64,000 bases of DNA from positions 297,095 to 361,094 of the forward strand of contig JAVJVP010000013.1 of assembly GCA_040221095.1 (NCBI GenBank), in the 5' to 3' direction. Each line of letters starts with the position of its first letter. Positions within the stretch are counted from its first letter, which is position 1. This DNA comes from UBA1479 sp040221095 (GTDB taxonomy: Bacteria > Pseudomonadota > Alphaproteobacteria > Rhodospirillales > Casp-alpha2). Shown here piece by piece: positions 40,001 to 48,011 of the stretch. The notes beneath the pieces were generated by a model. The model saw only the letters and a list, made by a program, of their open reading frames with translations, made no database searches and was not told the origin of the DNA. A program made the translations under genes and the position numbers.

Positions 40001-41484
40001 TGGCCCGCAGTATTATCGTCGTCGACCGACTTTCGGACTGGCGCTGGAGCCAGGAAGGCCTGAACATCCTCACGGTCGATGCCTTCATCGCCGAAAAGCG
40101 CACGCCGCATAAACGGCCGTTGCGCGTGATCAACCTGTGCCGCCGCTATAAGTACCTGTCCGCCGGATACTACTGTTCGCTGCTGTCCGAATCCCGGGGC
40201 GACCTGCCCATGCCGACGGTGGTCGACATCATCGATCTGGACAAGAAGGGGTCCTACGCCTACGCCGTGCCGGACCTGGAGCGCATCCTGCAAACGACGA
40301 TGAAGCGGCTGGCCAGCCCGCCTTCGGCCGGGTTCGTGCTGCAGGTGTTTTTCGGCCGGCCCGACGATGTGCGGTTCCGCCGGCTCGCTGCCGAGGTGTT
40401 CGACACTTTCCGTTATCCGATCCTGGAAATCCAGGTCGTGCGCGACAAAAGGTGGCGGATTCAGGCGATCCGCCCCCTCGGCATCAACAAGATCAAGGAC
40501 GACCTGGCGACCGCCTTCGAGGGTGCGCTGCGCACCTACGTCCGCGTCCCCGCGTCGCAGCGCAAAAGCCGCCCGTCGGCCCTTTACGAACTTGCGGTCC
40601 TGTTCGACCCCAACGAACGGCTGGCGCCGTCGGACGAGGTGGCGCTCAAGCGTCTGGCCCGTGCCGGTGCGGACCAGCGGGTCGAGGTCGAATTCATCAC
40701 CGCCAAGGACATCCAGCGCATTCCCGAATTCGACGCCCTGTTCATCCGTGAAACCACGGCCCTGAACCATCACACGTTCCGGTTTTCCCGCAAGGCCGAC
40801 GTGGAAGGCATTCCGGTGATCGATGATCCGCGCTCGATCCTGCGCTGCACCAACAAGGTCTACCTGTCGGAAGCGCTCAAGGCGGCGAACGTGCCGACGC
40901 CGCGGACGGAACTGCTCAACCGGTCGACTTTCGACGACAAGCGGCTGGCCGAGATCGAGGCCATGATGGGGTATCCGGTGGTCCTCAAGATTCCCGACGG
41001 CGCCTTCTCGCGCGGGGTCGAAAAGGCGGAAAACCGCGACGAGTTCCTGCGTCATGCGGAGGCGTTGTTCGAGCGCTCCCGCGTGATCCTGGCCCAGGAA
41101 TACATGTACACGCCCTACGACTGGCGCATCGGCCTGATCGGCGGCGAGCCGCTGTTCGCCTGCCAGTACTTCATGTCGCGGTCGCACTGGCAGATCTATC
41201 GCCACGTCGACAGTCAGAAATCCGTCAGCGGCGCCTGGGAAACCATGCCGATCGACGCAGCCCCGCCGGCGGTGGTCGAGACCGCGCGCCGCGCCGCCGC
41301 CCTGATCGGCGACGGGCTCTACGGCGTCGATCTGAAAGAGACGGAGGCGGGGGTGTTCGTGATCGAGGTCAACGACAACCCCAACATCGACGGCGGTGTC
41401 GAGGACAAGGTCCTGAAGGGCGCATTGTACGAGCGCGTGATCCAGGAATTCACCCGCCGCATCGACAAGGCCCGAAGCGGCTGA
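40000..41484 (+). CDS. RimK-like ATP-grasp amide ligase
   Basis: A 494-aa protein whose C-terminal half (about 275-490) is an ATP-grasp ligase of the RimK type (PRTELLNRSTF, GYPVVLKIPDGAFSRGVEKAEN, LAQEYMYTPYDWRIGLIGGE, GVDLKETEAG, EVNDNPNIDGGVED). The N-terminal 270 residues form a RimK-N-like part (SIIVVDRLSDWRW). ATG 40000 overlaps the stop of the GNAT/C39 gene by 1 nt; the open frame upstream is antisense to nothing and lies inside that gene. Related enzymes add glutamate or other amino acids to proteins or small molecules; the acceptor is unknown. Confidence 0.87.
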   Translation: MARSIIVVDRLSDWRWSQEGLNILTVDAFIAEKRTPHKRPLRVINLCRRYKYLSAGYYCSLLSESRGDLPMPTVVDIIDLDKKGSYAYAVPDLERILQTTMKRLASPPSAGFVLQVFFGRPDDVRFRRLAAEVFDTFRYPILEIQVVRDKRWRIQAIRPLGINKIKDDLATAFEGALRTYVRVPASQRKSRPSALYELAVLFDPNERLAPSDEVALKRLARAGADQRVEVEFITAKDIQRIPEFDALFIRETTALNHHTFRFSRKADVEGIPVIDDPRSILRCTNKVYLSEALKAANVPTPRTELLNRSTFDDKRLAEIEAMMGYPVVLKIPDGAFSRGVEKAENRDEFLRHAEALFERSRVILAQEYMYTPYDWRIGLIGGEPLFACQYFMSRSHWQIYRHVDSQKSVSGAWETMPIDAAPPAVVETARRAAALIGDGLYGVDLKETEAGVFVIEVNDNPNIDGGVEDKVLKGALYERVIQEFTRRIDKARSG

Positions 41485-41497
41485 CGGGAGCGGCGGA

Positions 41498-42280
41498 TCA
41501 CGCCGCCGGCGGCATCCATCCGGACCAGCACTGGTCGTTGAAGGGCTCCATATGGGCGGCCTTGTAGGCGGGCCGCGCCTTGATCGCCGCCCACCATTTG
41601 GCGGCATGGGGCCGCTTGTCCGCCGAGACCTCGACCGGGGCCAGTTCCTCGGTGCGGATGACGTAGGGCGCTGCGGCGATATCGGCCAGGGAATAGGCGT
41701 CGCCGGTGACGAAGCCGGTTCTGGCGACCCGCGCCTCGATGCGGTCCATCATGTCGCGCAGGATGTCCAACGCCGCTTCCAGTTCCTCCGCCGTATAGGG
41801 ATCGCGGGCCATGCGGTACCACACGTGCTTGCGGTTGGCGGTCGGGATGGCGGCCAGGCGTTTCTCCAGTTCCTCGTCCGACCATTCGCGGGCCATGGGG
41901 TGGAAATGGTGCATCCAGTTGTGCTTCTGGATCGCCGGCAGGCAGGTGTCGTCGATGTACTTTCCCCACAGCCGCATGTCGTGCAGCAGCATCGGATCCG
42001 TCGGGCGCAGCGGCGGCGTGGGATGGGCTTCGTCCAGATATTCGTTGATGTAATTGCTCTCGACCAGCGGATGTCCGCCGACCATCAGCGCCGGCACGAT
42101 GCCCGACGGGTTTAGTTTCTTGTACCAGTCGGCATGATGTTCGAACTTGTTCAGATCGACGATCTTGGCGTCGAAGGCGAGGCCCTTTTCATGCAGGCAC
42201 ATGCGCACCTTGCGCGACGCGGAGGATGCCCAGGCGTGATAAAGCACCAGGTCCTGCCCTGGTGTGGTCGTGGTGGTCAT
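41498..42280 (-). CDS. Glutathione S-transferase family protein
   Basis: A 260-aa cytosolic GST. The thioredoxin-like N-domain reads LVLYHAWASSASRKVRMCL, with a Ser-rich active site, then NPSGIVPALMVGG and LVESNYINEYLD. The all-helical C-domain covers about 110-250. The length and N-terminus resemble beta-etherase and tetrachlorohydroquinone-type GSTs. It converges with the RimK gene, only 13 nt apart. Confidence 0.88.
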   Translation of the reverse strand: MTTTTTPGQDLVLYHAWASSASRKVRMCLHEKGLAFDAKIVDLNKFEHHADWYKKLNPSGIVPALMVGGHPLVESNYINEYLDEAHPTPPLRPTDPMLLHDMRLWGKYIDDTCLPAIQKHNWMHHFHPMAREWSDEELEKRLAAIPTANRKHVWYRMARDPYTAEELEAALDILRDMMDRIEARVARTGFVTGDAYSLADIAAAPYVIRTEELAPVEVSADKRPHAAKWWAAIKARPAYKAAHMEPFNDQCWSGWMPPAA

Positions 42281-42313
42281 GGGGTGTGGTGGTCCTTATG
42301 GCTGGAAGGGGCG

Positions 42314-42751
42314 TCAGGCGGTCATGCCGGTGATGTAGTCGCGCATGGCGGCTGCGTCGGATTCGATTTCGTCCATGCGTTCCTTGACCACGTCGCCGAT
42401 GGAAATCAGGCCCGTCATCTTGCCGTTTTCGGCCACCGGAAGGTGGCGGATGCGGCGCTGGGTCATCATGCCCATCAGCACGTTGATGCGGTCGTCCGGC
42501 TTGCAGGTGATGACGTTGGCGGTCATGGCCTCGGTCACCGGGCGGGTGAGGGCGCTTGGGCCGTCCGTGCCGATGACGCGCACGATGTCGCGTTCCGACA
42601 GGATGCCGTTGATGGTGGTGCCGTCGTCGGATACGACGATGGCGCCGATCCGGGCTTCCGCCAGGGTGCGCGCGGCCTCGCCGATGGTGGCGCCGGTGGG
42701 GATGGTGGTGACGGCGCTGCCCTTGCGTTGAAGGATGTGTTTCACGTTCAT
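42314..42751 (-). CDS. CBS-domain pair protein
   Basis: A 145-aa protein made almost only of two CBS domains (GATIGEAARTLAEARIGAIVVSD; LMGMMTQRRIRHLPVAENGKMTGLISIGDVV). Such proteins bind adenosyl nucleotides and modulate partner enzymes or channels. ATG 42751 is used since GGGAGA lies about 9 nt upstream. It lies 33 nt downstream of the GST gene start on the same strand; no functional link is evident. Confidence 0.9.
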   Translation of the reverse strand: MNVKHILQRKGSAVTTIPTGATIGEAARTLAEARIGAIVVSDDGTTINGILSERDIVRVIGTDGPSALTRPVTEAMTANVITCKPDDRINVLMGMMTQRRIRHLPVAENGKMTGLISIGDVVKERMDEIESDAAAMRDYITGMTA

Positions 42752-42856
42752 GGATGCGTCTCCCATCTGCTCGCCCGGTCCGGTGGCCCGGGGCGGTTTT
42801 CACCCAGTATACCGTAAATTAGGCGGATCAGATACGCGGGCGGTCGGGCAGGGTCG

Positions 42857-43480
42857 TTAGGCGAAATCCCGCTGGGTGATCGGTACATGACCGGGAAGGG
42901 CGCGGAATCGGCCGATCCAGGCCGTGACGTTGGGATAGGCGTCCAGATCGTAGCCGCCTTCGGGCGCCACATGGGTATAGCCGTAGAGGGCGATGTCGGC
43001 GATGGTCGGCCCATCCCCGACCAGCCACGGCCCGTCGGCAAGCCCCCGTTCCAGGACCATCAGCGCCGCATGGCCCTGGTCCAACTTGACCGGCAATTGC
43101 GCCTGCTGGATCTCGGTCAGGGGTGTTTCCTGTTCGGTCAGCCAGAACCGGCGCACGGCGATGGTGGGCTCCAGTGTGTACTGTTCGAAGAACATCCATT
43201 GCAGAACCTTGGCGCGGGACCAGGGGTCATCGGGCAGGAACGGCGTGCCCTGAGCCAGGAAATTCAGGATCGCCCCCGATTCCGACAGGCAGCGGCCGTC
43301 CTCCAGTTCCAGCACCGGGATGCGTCCGTTGGCATTGAGCTTTTCCAGGAAATCGGGCGTGCGGGTTTCCCCCTTGATGATGTCGTATTCGACCAGGGAG
43401 AAGGGGCGGCCCAGGAAGCGCAGCATCAGCCGGCACTTGTAGCCATTGCCCGAGGGCAGAAAATCGTGGAGCGTGACCAT
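42857..43480 (-). CDS. Glutathione S-transferase family protein
   Basis: A 207-aa GST. The N-domain reads LHDFLPSGNGYKCRLMLRFLG, NANGRIPVLELEDG and LSESGAILNFLAQG, and the C-domain ends GDGPTIADIALYGYTHVAPEGGYDL, as in YfcG/Ure2-like bacterial GSTs (motifs quoted in order). ATG 43480 gives the family N-terminus; the frame runs further upstream with no support. It is divergent from the ankyrin gene. Confidence 0.87.
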   Translation of the reverse strand: MVTLHDFLPSGNGYKCRLMLRFLGRPFSLVEYDIIKGETRTPDFLEKLNANGRIPVLELEDGRCLSESGAILNFLAQGTPFLPDDPWSRAKVLQWMFFEQYTLEPTIAVRRFWLTEQETPLTEIQQAQLPVKLDQGHAALMVLERGLADGPWLVGDGPTIADIALYGYTHVAPEGGYDLDAYPNVTAWIGRFRALPGHVPITQRDFA

Positions 43481-43529
43481 GAGCGAAAGCCTATCCGGGG
43501 CCTCCGGCCCGCGCAATTGAAGAAGCGTC

Positions 43530-44027
43530 ATGCGTCGATCGATCTTTCTCATCTGTTTCTTGGTGGTCCTGACGTCAGACGGGACGCCGCAGGCGTTGCG
43601 CGCGGCGGACCTGCCGGCGACCACGACGACCCTCGACCTGGTGCGCGCCGCCGCCGCGGGCGATCAGGCGCGGCTTGCCCAGTTGTTGCAGGCGGGCGCC
43701 GACCCCAACGTGGTCGGCGCGGACTGGCGGGGGCCTCTTCACCATGCGGTGCTGCTGGGCCGGCTCGACATGGTGCGGGCGCTGGTCCGCGCCGGGGCGC
43801 GGGTCGACTGGCAGGACGTGGACAAGGCCACGCCCCTGATCCTGGCCGCCCATGGTAATTATCCCGACGTCGCCGAATATTTGATCCTGGCGGGGGCGGA
43901 CCCTCTGGTCGCGGACCGCTGGGGGCGCAGGGCTCTGGACTACGCGCTGATGAGGGGTAAGAATGACGCCGTCGCCCGGATGTTGCGCCGGGCGGAGATC
44001 AACCGGCCCCTCCATGAAAACAAATAA
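43530..44027 (+). CDS. Exported ankyrin-repeat protein
   Basis: A 165-aa protein with a signal peptide (MRRSIFLICFLVVLTSDG, cut probably near LRAA) and about three ankyrin repeats (DLVRAAAAGDQARLAQLLQA, PLHHAVLLGRLDMVRALVRA, PLILAAHGNYPDVAEYLILA) plus a partial fourth. It is probably periplasmic. In other bacteria similar small ankyrin proteins accompany catalase or secreted enzymes; here it precedes a TauD-like dioxygenase gene by 35 nt. Confidence 0.85.
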   Translation: MRRSIFLICFLVVLTSDGTPQALRAADLPATTTTLDLVRAAAAGDQARLAQLLQAGADPNVVGADWRGPLHHAVLLGRLDMVRALVRAGARVDWQDVDKATPLILAAHGNYPDVAEYLILAGADPLVADRWGRRALDYALMRGKNDAVARMLRRAEINRPLHENK

Positions 44028-44062
44028 CGGGCCGTATCGGTTCCAGCATGGGAGGCCATTTA

Positions 44063-44935
44063 ATGAGCCGCGACTATCCGTTCCAAGTGCAATCCCTGAC
44101 CGGCGCCATGGGCGCCCGGATCACCGGCGTCGACCTGTCTCAGGATCTCGACGCCGCAACCTTTTCCGCCGTATCAGACGCCCTGAATGAATACCTGGTG
44201 CTGGTGTTTCCCGGCCAGGATCTGACGCCGGCCGAGCAGAGCCGGTTTTCCCAGCGGTTCGGGCCGGCGGAACCCCATCCCTATGGCGCCCGCGTCGGCG
44301 TCAACAACGAGAACCCCGAGGTCATCGTGCTGGAAACCAAGCCGGGCCGCCGGGGGGCGCGCAACGATTTCTGGCATTCCGACATCTCGGCCTCGGAGCG
44401 GCCGCCGGCGCTGTCGCTGCTGCATGCGCGCATCGTGCCCGAAGGCCGGGGCGATACCCTGTTCTGCAACATGTACCGGGCGCTGGAGACCCTGTCGCCG
44501 GCCCTGCAGGATACGCTGCGCGGGCTTGACGCCCTGCATTCGCCCGACGCCATCCGCCGCCGCAATCTGGCCGAGCCGGATACGGATTCACCGCAGATTC
44601 CGTCGAACCTGGCCTCGTTCCGCCATCCGGTGGTGCGCACCCATCCGGGAACGGGGCGCGACGCGCTTTACGTCAATACCTTCTTCACCACCAATTTCGT
44701 GGACATGACCATGGAGGAAAGCCGCCCGCTGCTGGACTTTCTGATGGACCATGCGACACGGCCGGAAAACGTCTACCGCCACCGCTGGCAGGAAGGCGAT
44801 CTGGTGGTGTGGGACAACCGGGCGACCATGCATTACGCCGTGCGCGATTACGACGAAAGCATGCCCCGGCGCATGCACCGCACCACGGCGGGCGGCGACC
44901 GCCCGTTCCTCAAGGGCCGGGCGACGGCAGCCTGA
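44063..44935 (+). CDS. TauD/TfdA family dioxygenase
   Basis: A 290-aa Fe(II)/2-oxoglutarate dioxygenase. The iron ligands are H-x-D in FWHSDISASERP and the distal His in DNRATMHYAV, with the 2-oxoglutarate Arg in RRMHRTT. Lengths and motifs fit taurine, 2,4-D or alkylsulfatase dioxygenases; no transporter or regulator tells which. ATG 44063 follows GGGAGG by 7 nt, so it is preferred over ATG 44048. Confidence 0.9.
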   Translation: MSRDYPFQVQSLTGAMGARITGVDLSQDLDAATFSAVSDALNEYLVLVFPGQDLTPAEQSRFSQRFGPAEPHPYGARVGVNNENPEVIVLETKPGRRGARNDFWHSDISASERPPALSLLHARIVPEGRGDTLFCNMYRALETLSPALQDTLRGLDALHSPDAIRRRNLAEPDTDSPQIPSNLASFRHPVVRTHPGTGRDALYVNTFFTTNFVDMTMEESRPLLDFLMDHATRPENVYRHRWQEGDLVVWDNRATMHYAVRDYDESMPRRMHRTTAGGDRPFLKGRATAA

Positions 44936-44952
44936 TCCGAAGACGGATCAGG
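44931..44952. terminator. Perfect hairpin between convergent genes
   Basis: CCTGATCCG and CGGATCAGG form a 9-bp perfect stem with the loop AAGA, overlapping the TauD-like stop codon. It may end both convergent transcripts, but no strong T-tract follows on either strand. Confidence 0.45.
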
Positions 44953-44963
44953 GGCGGGAAAGG

Positions 44964-45524
44964 CTAAGAGGTCGAGGCGGCGTCGAGAGGCCCGAACACC
45001 TCGTCGAAGAAGGCGGTCAGATCGGCATCCGGGTTGACGTGCTCGAACCTGTAAACGCCGATGCCGTTGGCCACCGTAACGCCGTCGTTGGAGCAGGGCA
45101 GGCGCAGAATCACCGCGCGGCCCCGGTATCCGGCAAGGGTTTCGAACTGCTTGACCTCGCAATGGGGGGCCATCTCGTAGACCAGCCGGCCGCAGCCGCC
45201 GCGGGCACTCAGGCCGATGGCCTTGGGCGGCACCTCGACGGGTGAGCGGCCCTGATAATCCGCGCCGAAGGCCGCGGTCAGGCCCGTTCCCCAGAACCGG
45301 TAGACCGAGGCGAGCGGCTCGGGCGTGATGTCGGTGATGTTCATGAAGCGGACTGTTTCTGGGTCCAGTGCAGCCAGGTCGAATTCTGACAGCGGGGGCG
45401 CGGCTCTGTCGCCGCGCAGGTTCTGCCAATAATCCAGAACCTCACGATGGAAGGTCGGAAGATTTTTTCCCGCCTCAAGAAACGTCGATTTGATGCGGAC
45501 GGAGTTACCTACGGATGTGTTCAC
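44964..45524 (-). CDS. PAS_5-family (single PAS-like) protein
   Basis: A 186-aa cytoplasmic protein resembling alphaproteobacterial PAS_5 proteins: LDYWQNLRGDRAAPP, PETVRFMNITDI, YRFWGTGLTAAFGADYQGR, with no output domain. GTG 45524 is chosen because AAGG lies 7 nt upstream; TTG 45527 is the longer option. A 19-bp inverted repeat lies about 60 nt upstream and may control it. A sensor or ligand-binding role is assumed from PAS. Confidence 0.75.
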   Translation of the reverse strand: MNTSVGNSVRIKSTFLEAGKNLPTFHREVLDYWQNLRGDRAAPPLSEFDLAALDPETVRFMNITDITPEPLASVYRFWGTGLTAAFGADYQGRSPVEVPPKAIGLSARGGCGRLVYEMAPHCEVKQFETLAGYRGRAVILRLPCSNDGVTVANGIGVYRFEHVNPDADLTAFFDEVFGPLDAASTS

Positions 45525-45587
45525 CAAGTTGCCTTGTCAGAATGAAACTTCTGTCAATTCAGACGCAATCATTGTGCCAGTTCCGCC

Positions 45588-45606
45588 TGTCCGGATACAC
45601 CGGACA
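45588..45606. promoter_or_regulatory. 19-bp dyad (operator candidate)
   Basis: TGTCCGG-ATACA-CCGGACA, with 7-bp perfect arms, lies in the AT-rich divergent region between the PAS_5 gene and the arsR-type gene. The size and symmetry suit a dimeric regulator. Confidence 0.5.
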
Positions 45607-45685
45607 TAAGATATAGAACCAGAAATTCTCGACATGGATGAATGTTGGAATATTGGATGCAGAAGTGGAAAAAATAATTCGATAA

Positions 45686-45693
45686 TTCTAGAA
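45686..45693. promoter_or_regulatory. AT-rich palindrome before ArsR-type gene
   Basis: TTCTAGAA sits within a run of AT-rich sequence (AATAATTCGATAATTC precedes it), 43 nt before the chosen arsR start. ArsR repressors often bind such sites over their own promoter. Confidence 0.3.
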
Positions 45694-45735
45694 ATATAGT
45701 TGAGAATCCCGCCCATCATGCCTAATCTAGGCACC

Positions 45736-46065
45736 ATGGATACAGACCTTGCCGCCCGACAACTTGCCGAACTGGGCAACCCGCACCGGCTTCTCGCCTT
45801 CCGTTTGCTGGTCAAGGCGGGGGAGGGCGGCCTGTCGGTCGGGGAAATTCAGGAGCATCTGAAAATCCCCGGATCGACCCTGTCGCATCACGTCTCCCGC
45901 CTGGTCTGGGCGGGACTGGTCGATCAGTCCCGCGAGGGCCGCACCCTGCGCTGCCGCGCCAATTTCACCGCCATGCACGGCCTGATCGGCTTTCTCGCCG
46001 ACGAATGCTGCACGGGCGTCACGGCGACCTGTGTCCCGCCCGCCGCCAAAACCGCCATTTCCTGA
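45736..46065 (+). CDS. ArsR-family transcriptional regulator
   Basis: A 109-aa winged-helix regulator: LAELGNPHRLLAFRLLVKAG, GEIQEHLKIPGSTLSHHVSRL (recognition helix), LVDQSREGRTLRCRA. The tail has ECCTGVTATC, and cysteines in this position are common in ArsR proteins sensing arsenite or other thiophilic ligands. Starts at ATG 45718 or TTG 45700 are possible. It is followed after 16 nt by a small membrane protein, perhaps a remnant of the permease that often accompanies this subfamily. Confidence 0.85.
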   Translation: MDTDLAARQLAELGNPHRLLAFRLLVKAGEGGLSVGEIQEHLKIPGSTLSHHVSRLVWAGLVDQSREGRTLRCRANFTAMHGLIGFLADECCTGVTATCVPPAAKTAIS

Positions 46066-46081
46066 TCACAAGAGACCCGCA

Positions 46082-46234
46082 ATGAGCGACGCCATCTTCA
46101 CTCCCCCGCTGCAATCCGCTGCCGAACAACCGTCTCCCGTCACCGGCCCAAGTGTTCTGGGCTGCCTGAAGCGTGCTGACCGCGTGCTGCTGGTCATCCT
46201 GGCCGGGCTGCTGGCCCAGGCGGTTCTCGGCTGA
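46082..46234 (+). CDS. Small single-TM protein after arsR
   Basis: A 50-aa product starting MSDAIFTPPLQSAAEQ and ending with a hydrophobic segment (VLLVILAGLLAQAVLG). It starts 16 nt after the arsR stop and has AAGAGAC upstream. It may be a genuine small membrane protein or the leftover N-terminal TM of a deleted permease. No continuation in another frame was seen in the next 140 nt. Confidence 0.5.
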   Translation: MSDAIFTPPLQSAAEQPSPVTGPSVLGCLKRADRVLLVILAGLLAQAVLG

Positions 46235-46374
46235 TTCTGCCCGGACCAATTCGGCGGTTGCCGTAATTTTCCACCATTGCCGGGTTGCGGCGGCGGGGCG
46301 GTACGGGCAATCTAGCCGCCGTCGGGCCGCATCGGCCTGACAACAGAGGTCTCATGTGACCCGAGGATCAGCCA

Positions 46375-46608
46375 ATGACAAGCGCCGAAACGAAGAAGAC
46401 CGTCGCCGCCATCTCGTTTCACGACAACAAGAACCTGTCCATCGACATCGAGGACATCGTCGGCATCGACGTCGGCACGCCGCAGGAACTGACGCCCGGC
46501 GTGTGGTTCGTCGATCTGATCATCCGCTCCGCCGTCGGCAACGTGTCGCTGCAACTGACGTCGGACAGCCTGGAAAAACTGCAGGGGCTTAAGCCGAGCG
46601 ACCGCTAG
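46375..46608 (+). CDS. Hypothetical 77-aa protein
   Basis: A soluble, acidic small protein (MTSAETKKTVAAISFHDNK at the start, VGTPQELTPGVWFVDLIIRS in the middle). It has GAGGA upstream of the ATG and codon use like its neighbours. The alternating pattern suggests a small beta-rich fold. No family is recognised. Confidence 0.6.
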   Translation: MTSAETKKTVAAISFHDNKNLSIDIEDIVGIDVGTPQELTPGVWFVDLIIRSAVGNVSLQLTSDSLEKLQGLKPSDR

Positions 46609-46627
46609 GCCGCCCGGCCGGTTTGGA

Positions 46628-47131
46628 TCAGGCCGGCACCAGGGGCGTGCGCTTGACGCCGTTCATGTTCATGCCCTCGATGCGGATCAGGCGCGTTTCG
46701 CTTTCCCGCGCCGGGCAGTGCACGTCGCCGACCTTGTACACATGGGCGTCGCCCGGGACCATCTTGTAGGTCTGACGCGGCTGTACCTTGCCCGGCTTCT
46801 CGCCCTGGGGCGGTTCGACGATGTCGTAGTCGGTCATCTCGGTCTCGCCGAAGGCCTGGCCGTAGATCGCCCAGGATGGGCCGTGGTCGTGCGGGTTGCC
46901 CGTTTTGGCCCCCTTGTACACATGGGTCAGGATGCAGAACCCCAGGTCCGGGTCCTCATAGACGATCTTGCGCTCGCCCTCGGCGTCTTCGCCCAGATGG
47001 GTTTCGATGAACCCGGGATCCTTCAACGCCTTTTCCACCAGCTTACGGCTTTCCTCAAGCTGGGCGGGGGTCTGCCCCTGAGCCAGAACCTGCTTCAGGT
47101 CCCTGGCAAACGCTTCAAGTGAATAGGTCAT
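46628..47131 (-). CDS. Cupin-fold protein, cysteine dioxygenase-like
   Basis: A 167-aa protein with a helical N-terminus and a double-stranded beta-helix. A putative metal site comes from H-x-H in NPHDHGPSWAIYG and a later His in HVYKVGDVHCPA. The H-x-H ... His pattern and size recall cysteine and 3-mercaptopropionate dioxygenases, but the match is partial and the reaction is not assigned. It converges with the 77-aa gene and is divergent from the SDR gene. Confidence 0.65.
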   Translation of the reverse strand: MTYSLEAFARDLKQVLAQGQTPAQLEESRKLVEKALKDPGFIETHLGEDAEGERKIVYEDPDLGFCILTHVYKGAKTGNPHDHGPSWAIYGQAFGETEMTDYDIVEPPQGEKPGKVQPRQTYKMVPGDAHVYKVGDVHCPARESETRLIRIEGMNMNGVKRTPLVPA

Positions 47132-47216
47132 GGCGTCGAATCTCTCTGTTCGTCGGTGGGCGGTGGTCTATAAATCTATCACATCCCAAAAAAAAATTGC
47201 ATCCAGGAGACATTCC

Positions 47217-47996
47217 ATGAGCCCGCAATCCCACATTCCCGCATCCAAGGTCGCCATCGTCACCGGCGCCGGCACTGGCGTCGGCCGGGCCGCCGCCCTG
47301 GCGCTGCTCGCCGATGGCTATTCGGTGACCTTGGCTGGCCGCCGCGCCGACATGCTGGAAGAAACCAAGGCTCTTGCGGGCGATGCCGGCGACCGGGCCC
47401 TGGTTCAGCCCACGGACGTGACCGATCCGGACGCGATCAAGGCCATGTTCAAGGTGACCACGGACGCCCATGGCCGGGTCGACGTGATCTTCAACAATGC
47501 TGGGGCCAACGCGCCGGGCATCCTGTTGGAGGACCTGGAAGTCGCGGACTGGAAGCGCGTCGTCGATGTCAACCTGACCGGCGTGTTCCTGTGCATTCAG
47601 GAAGCCTTCCGCGTGATGAAGGCGCAGTCGCCCATGGGCGGGCGCATCATCAATAACGGGTCGATCTCGGCCCATGCGCCGCGGCCCGATTCAATTCCCT
47701 ACACGGCGACCAAGCATGCGGTCACGGGCCTGACCAAGACGGCGGCCCTCGACGGGCGCAAGTACGACATCGCGGTCAGCCAGATCGACATCGGCAACGC
47801 GGTGTCGCCCATGACCGAACGCATGGCCCAGGGCCACGGCGTGAAGCAATCCGACGGCACCCTGAAGATGGAACCCCGCATGCCGTCTGAACATGTCGGC
47901 GAGGCCGTGGTCATGATGGCCAATCTGCCCATGGATACGAACGTGCAGTTCCTCACCATCCAGGCGACCAAGATGCCCTGGATCGGGCGCGGCTAG
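47217..47996 (+). CDS. SDR family oxidoreductase
   Basis: A 259-aa short-chain dehydrogenase with TGAGTGVGRAAA, NNAGANAPG, catalytic Ser in NNGSISAHAP and YTATKHA. CAGGAGA precedes ATG 47217, which rules out the longer frame. The substrate is unknown. Confidence 0.87.
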   Translation: MSPQSHIPASKVAIVTGAGTGVGRAAALALLADGYSVTLAGRRADMLEETKALAGDAGDRALVQPTDVTDPDAIKAMFKVTTDAHGRVDVIFNNAGANAPGILLEDLEVADWKRVVDVNLTGVFLCIQEAFRVMKAQSPMGGRIINNGSISAHAPRPDSIPYTATKHAVTGLTKTAALDGRKYDIAVSQIDIGNAVSPMTERMAQGHGVKQSDGTLKMEPRMPSEHVGEAVVMMANLPMDTNVQFLTIQATKMPWIGRG

Positions 47997-48011
47997 ACGC
48001 CTTCCCGGCGA

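Noticed and set aside
45537..45815. A 92-codon minus-strand frame over the arsR promoter
   Set aside because: It overlaps the arsR start and both palindromes; no ribosome site and no recognisable fold.
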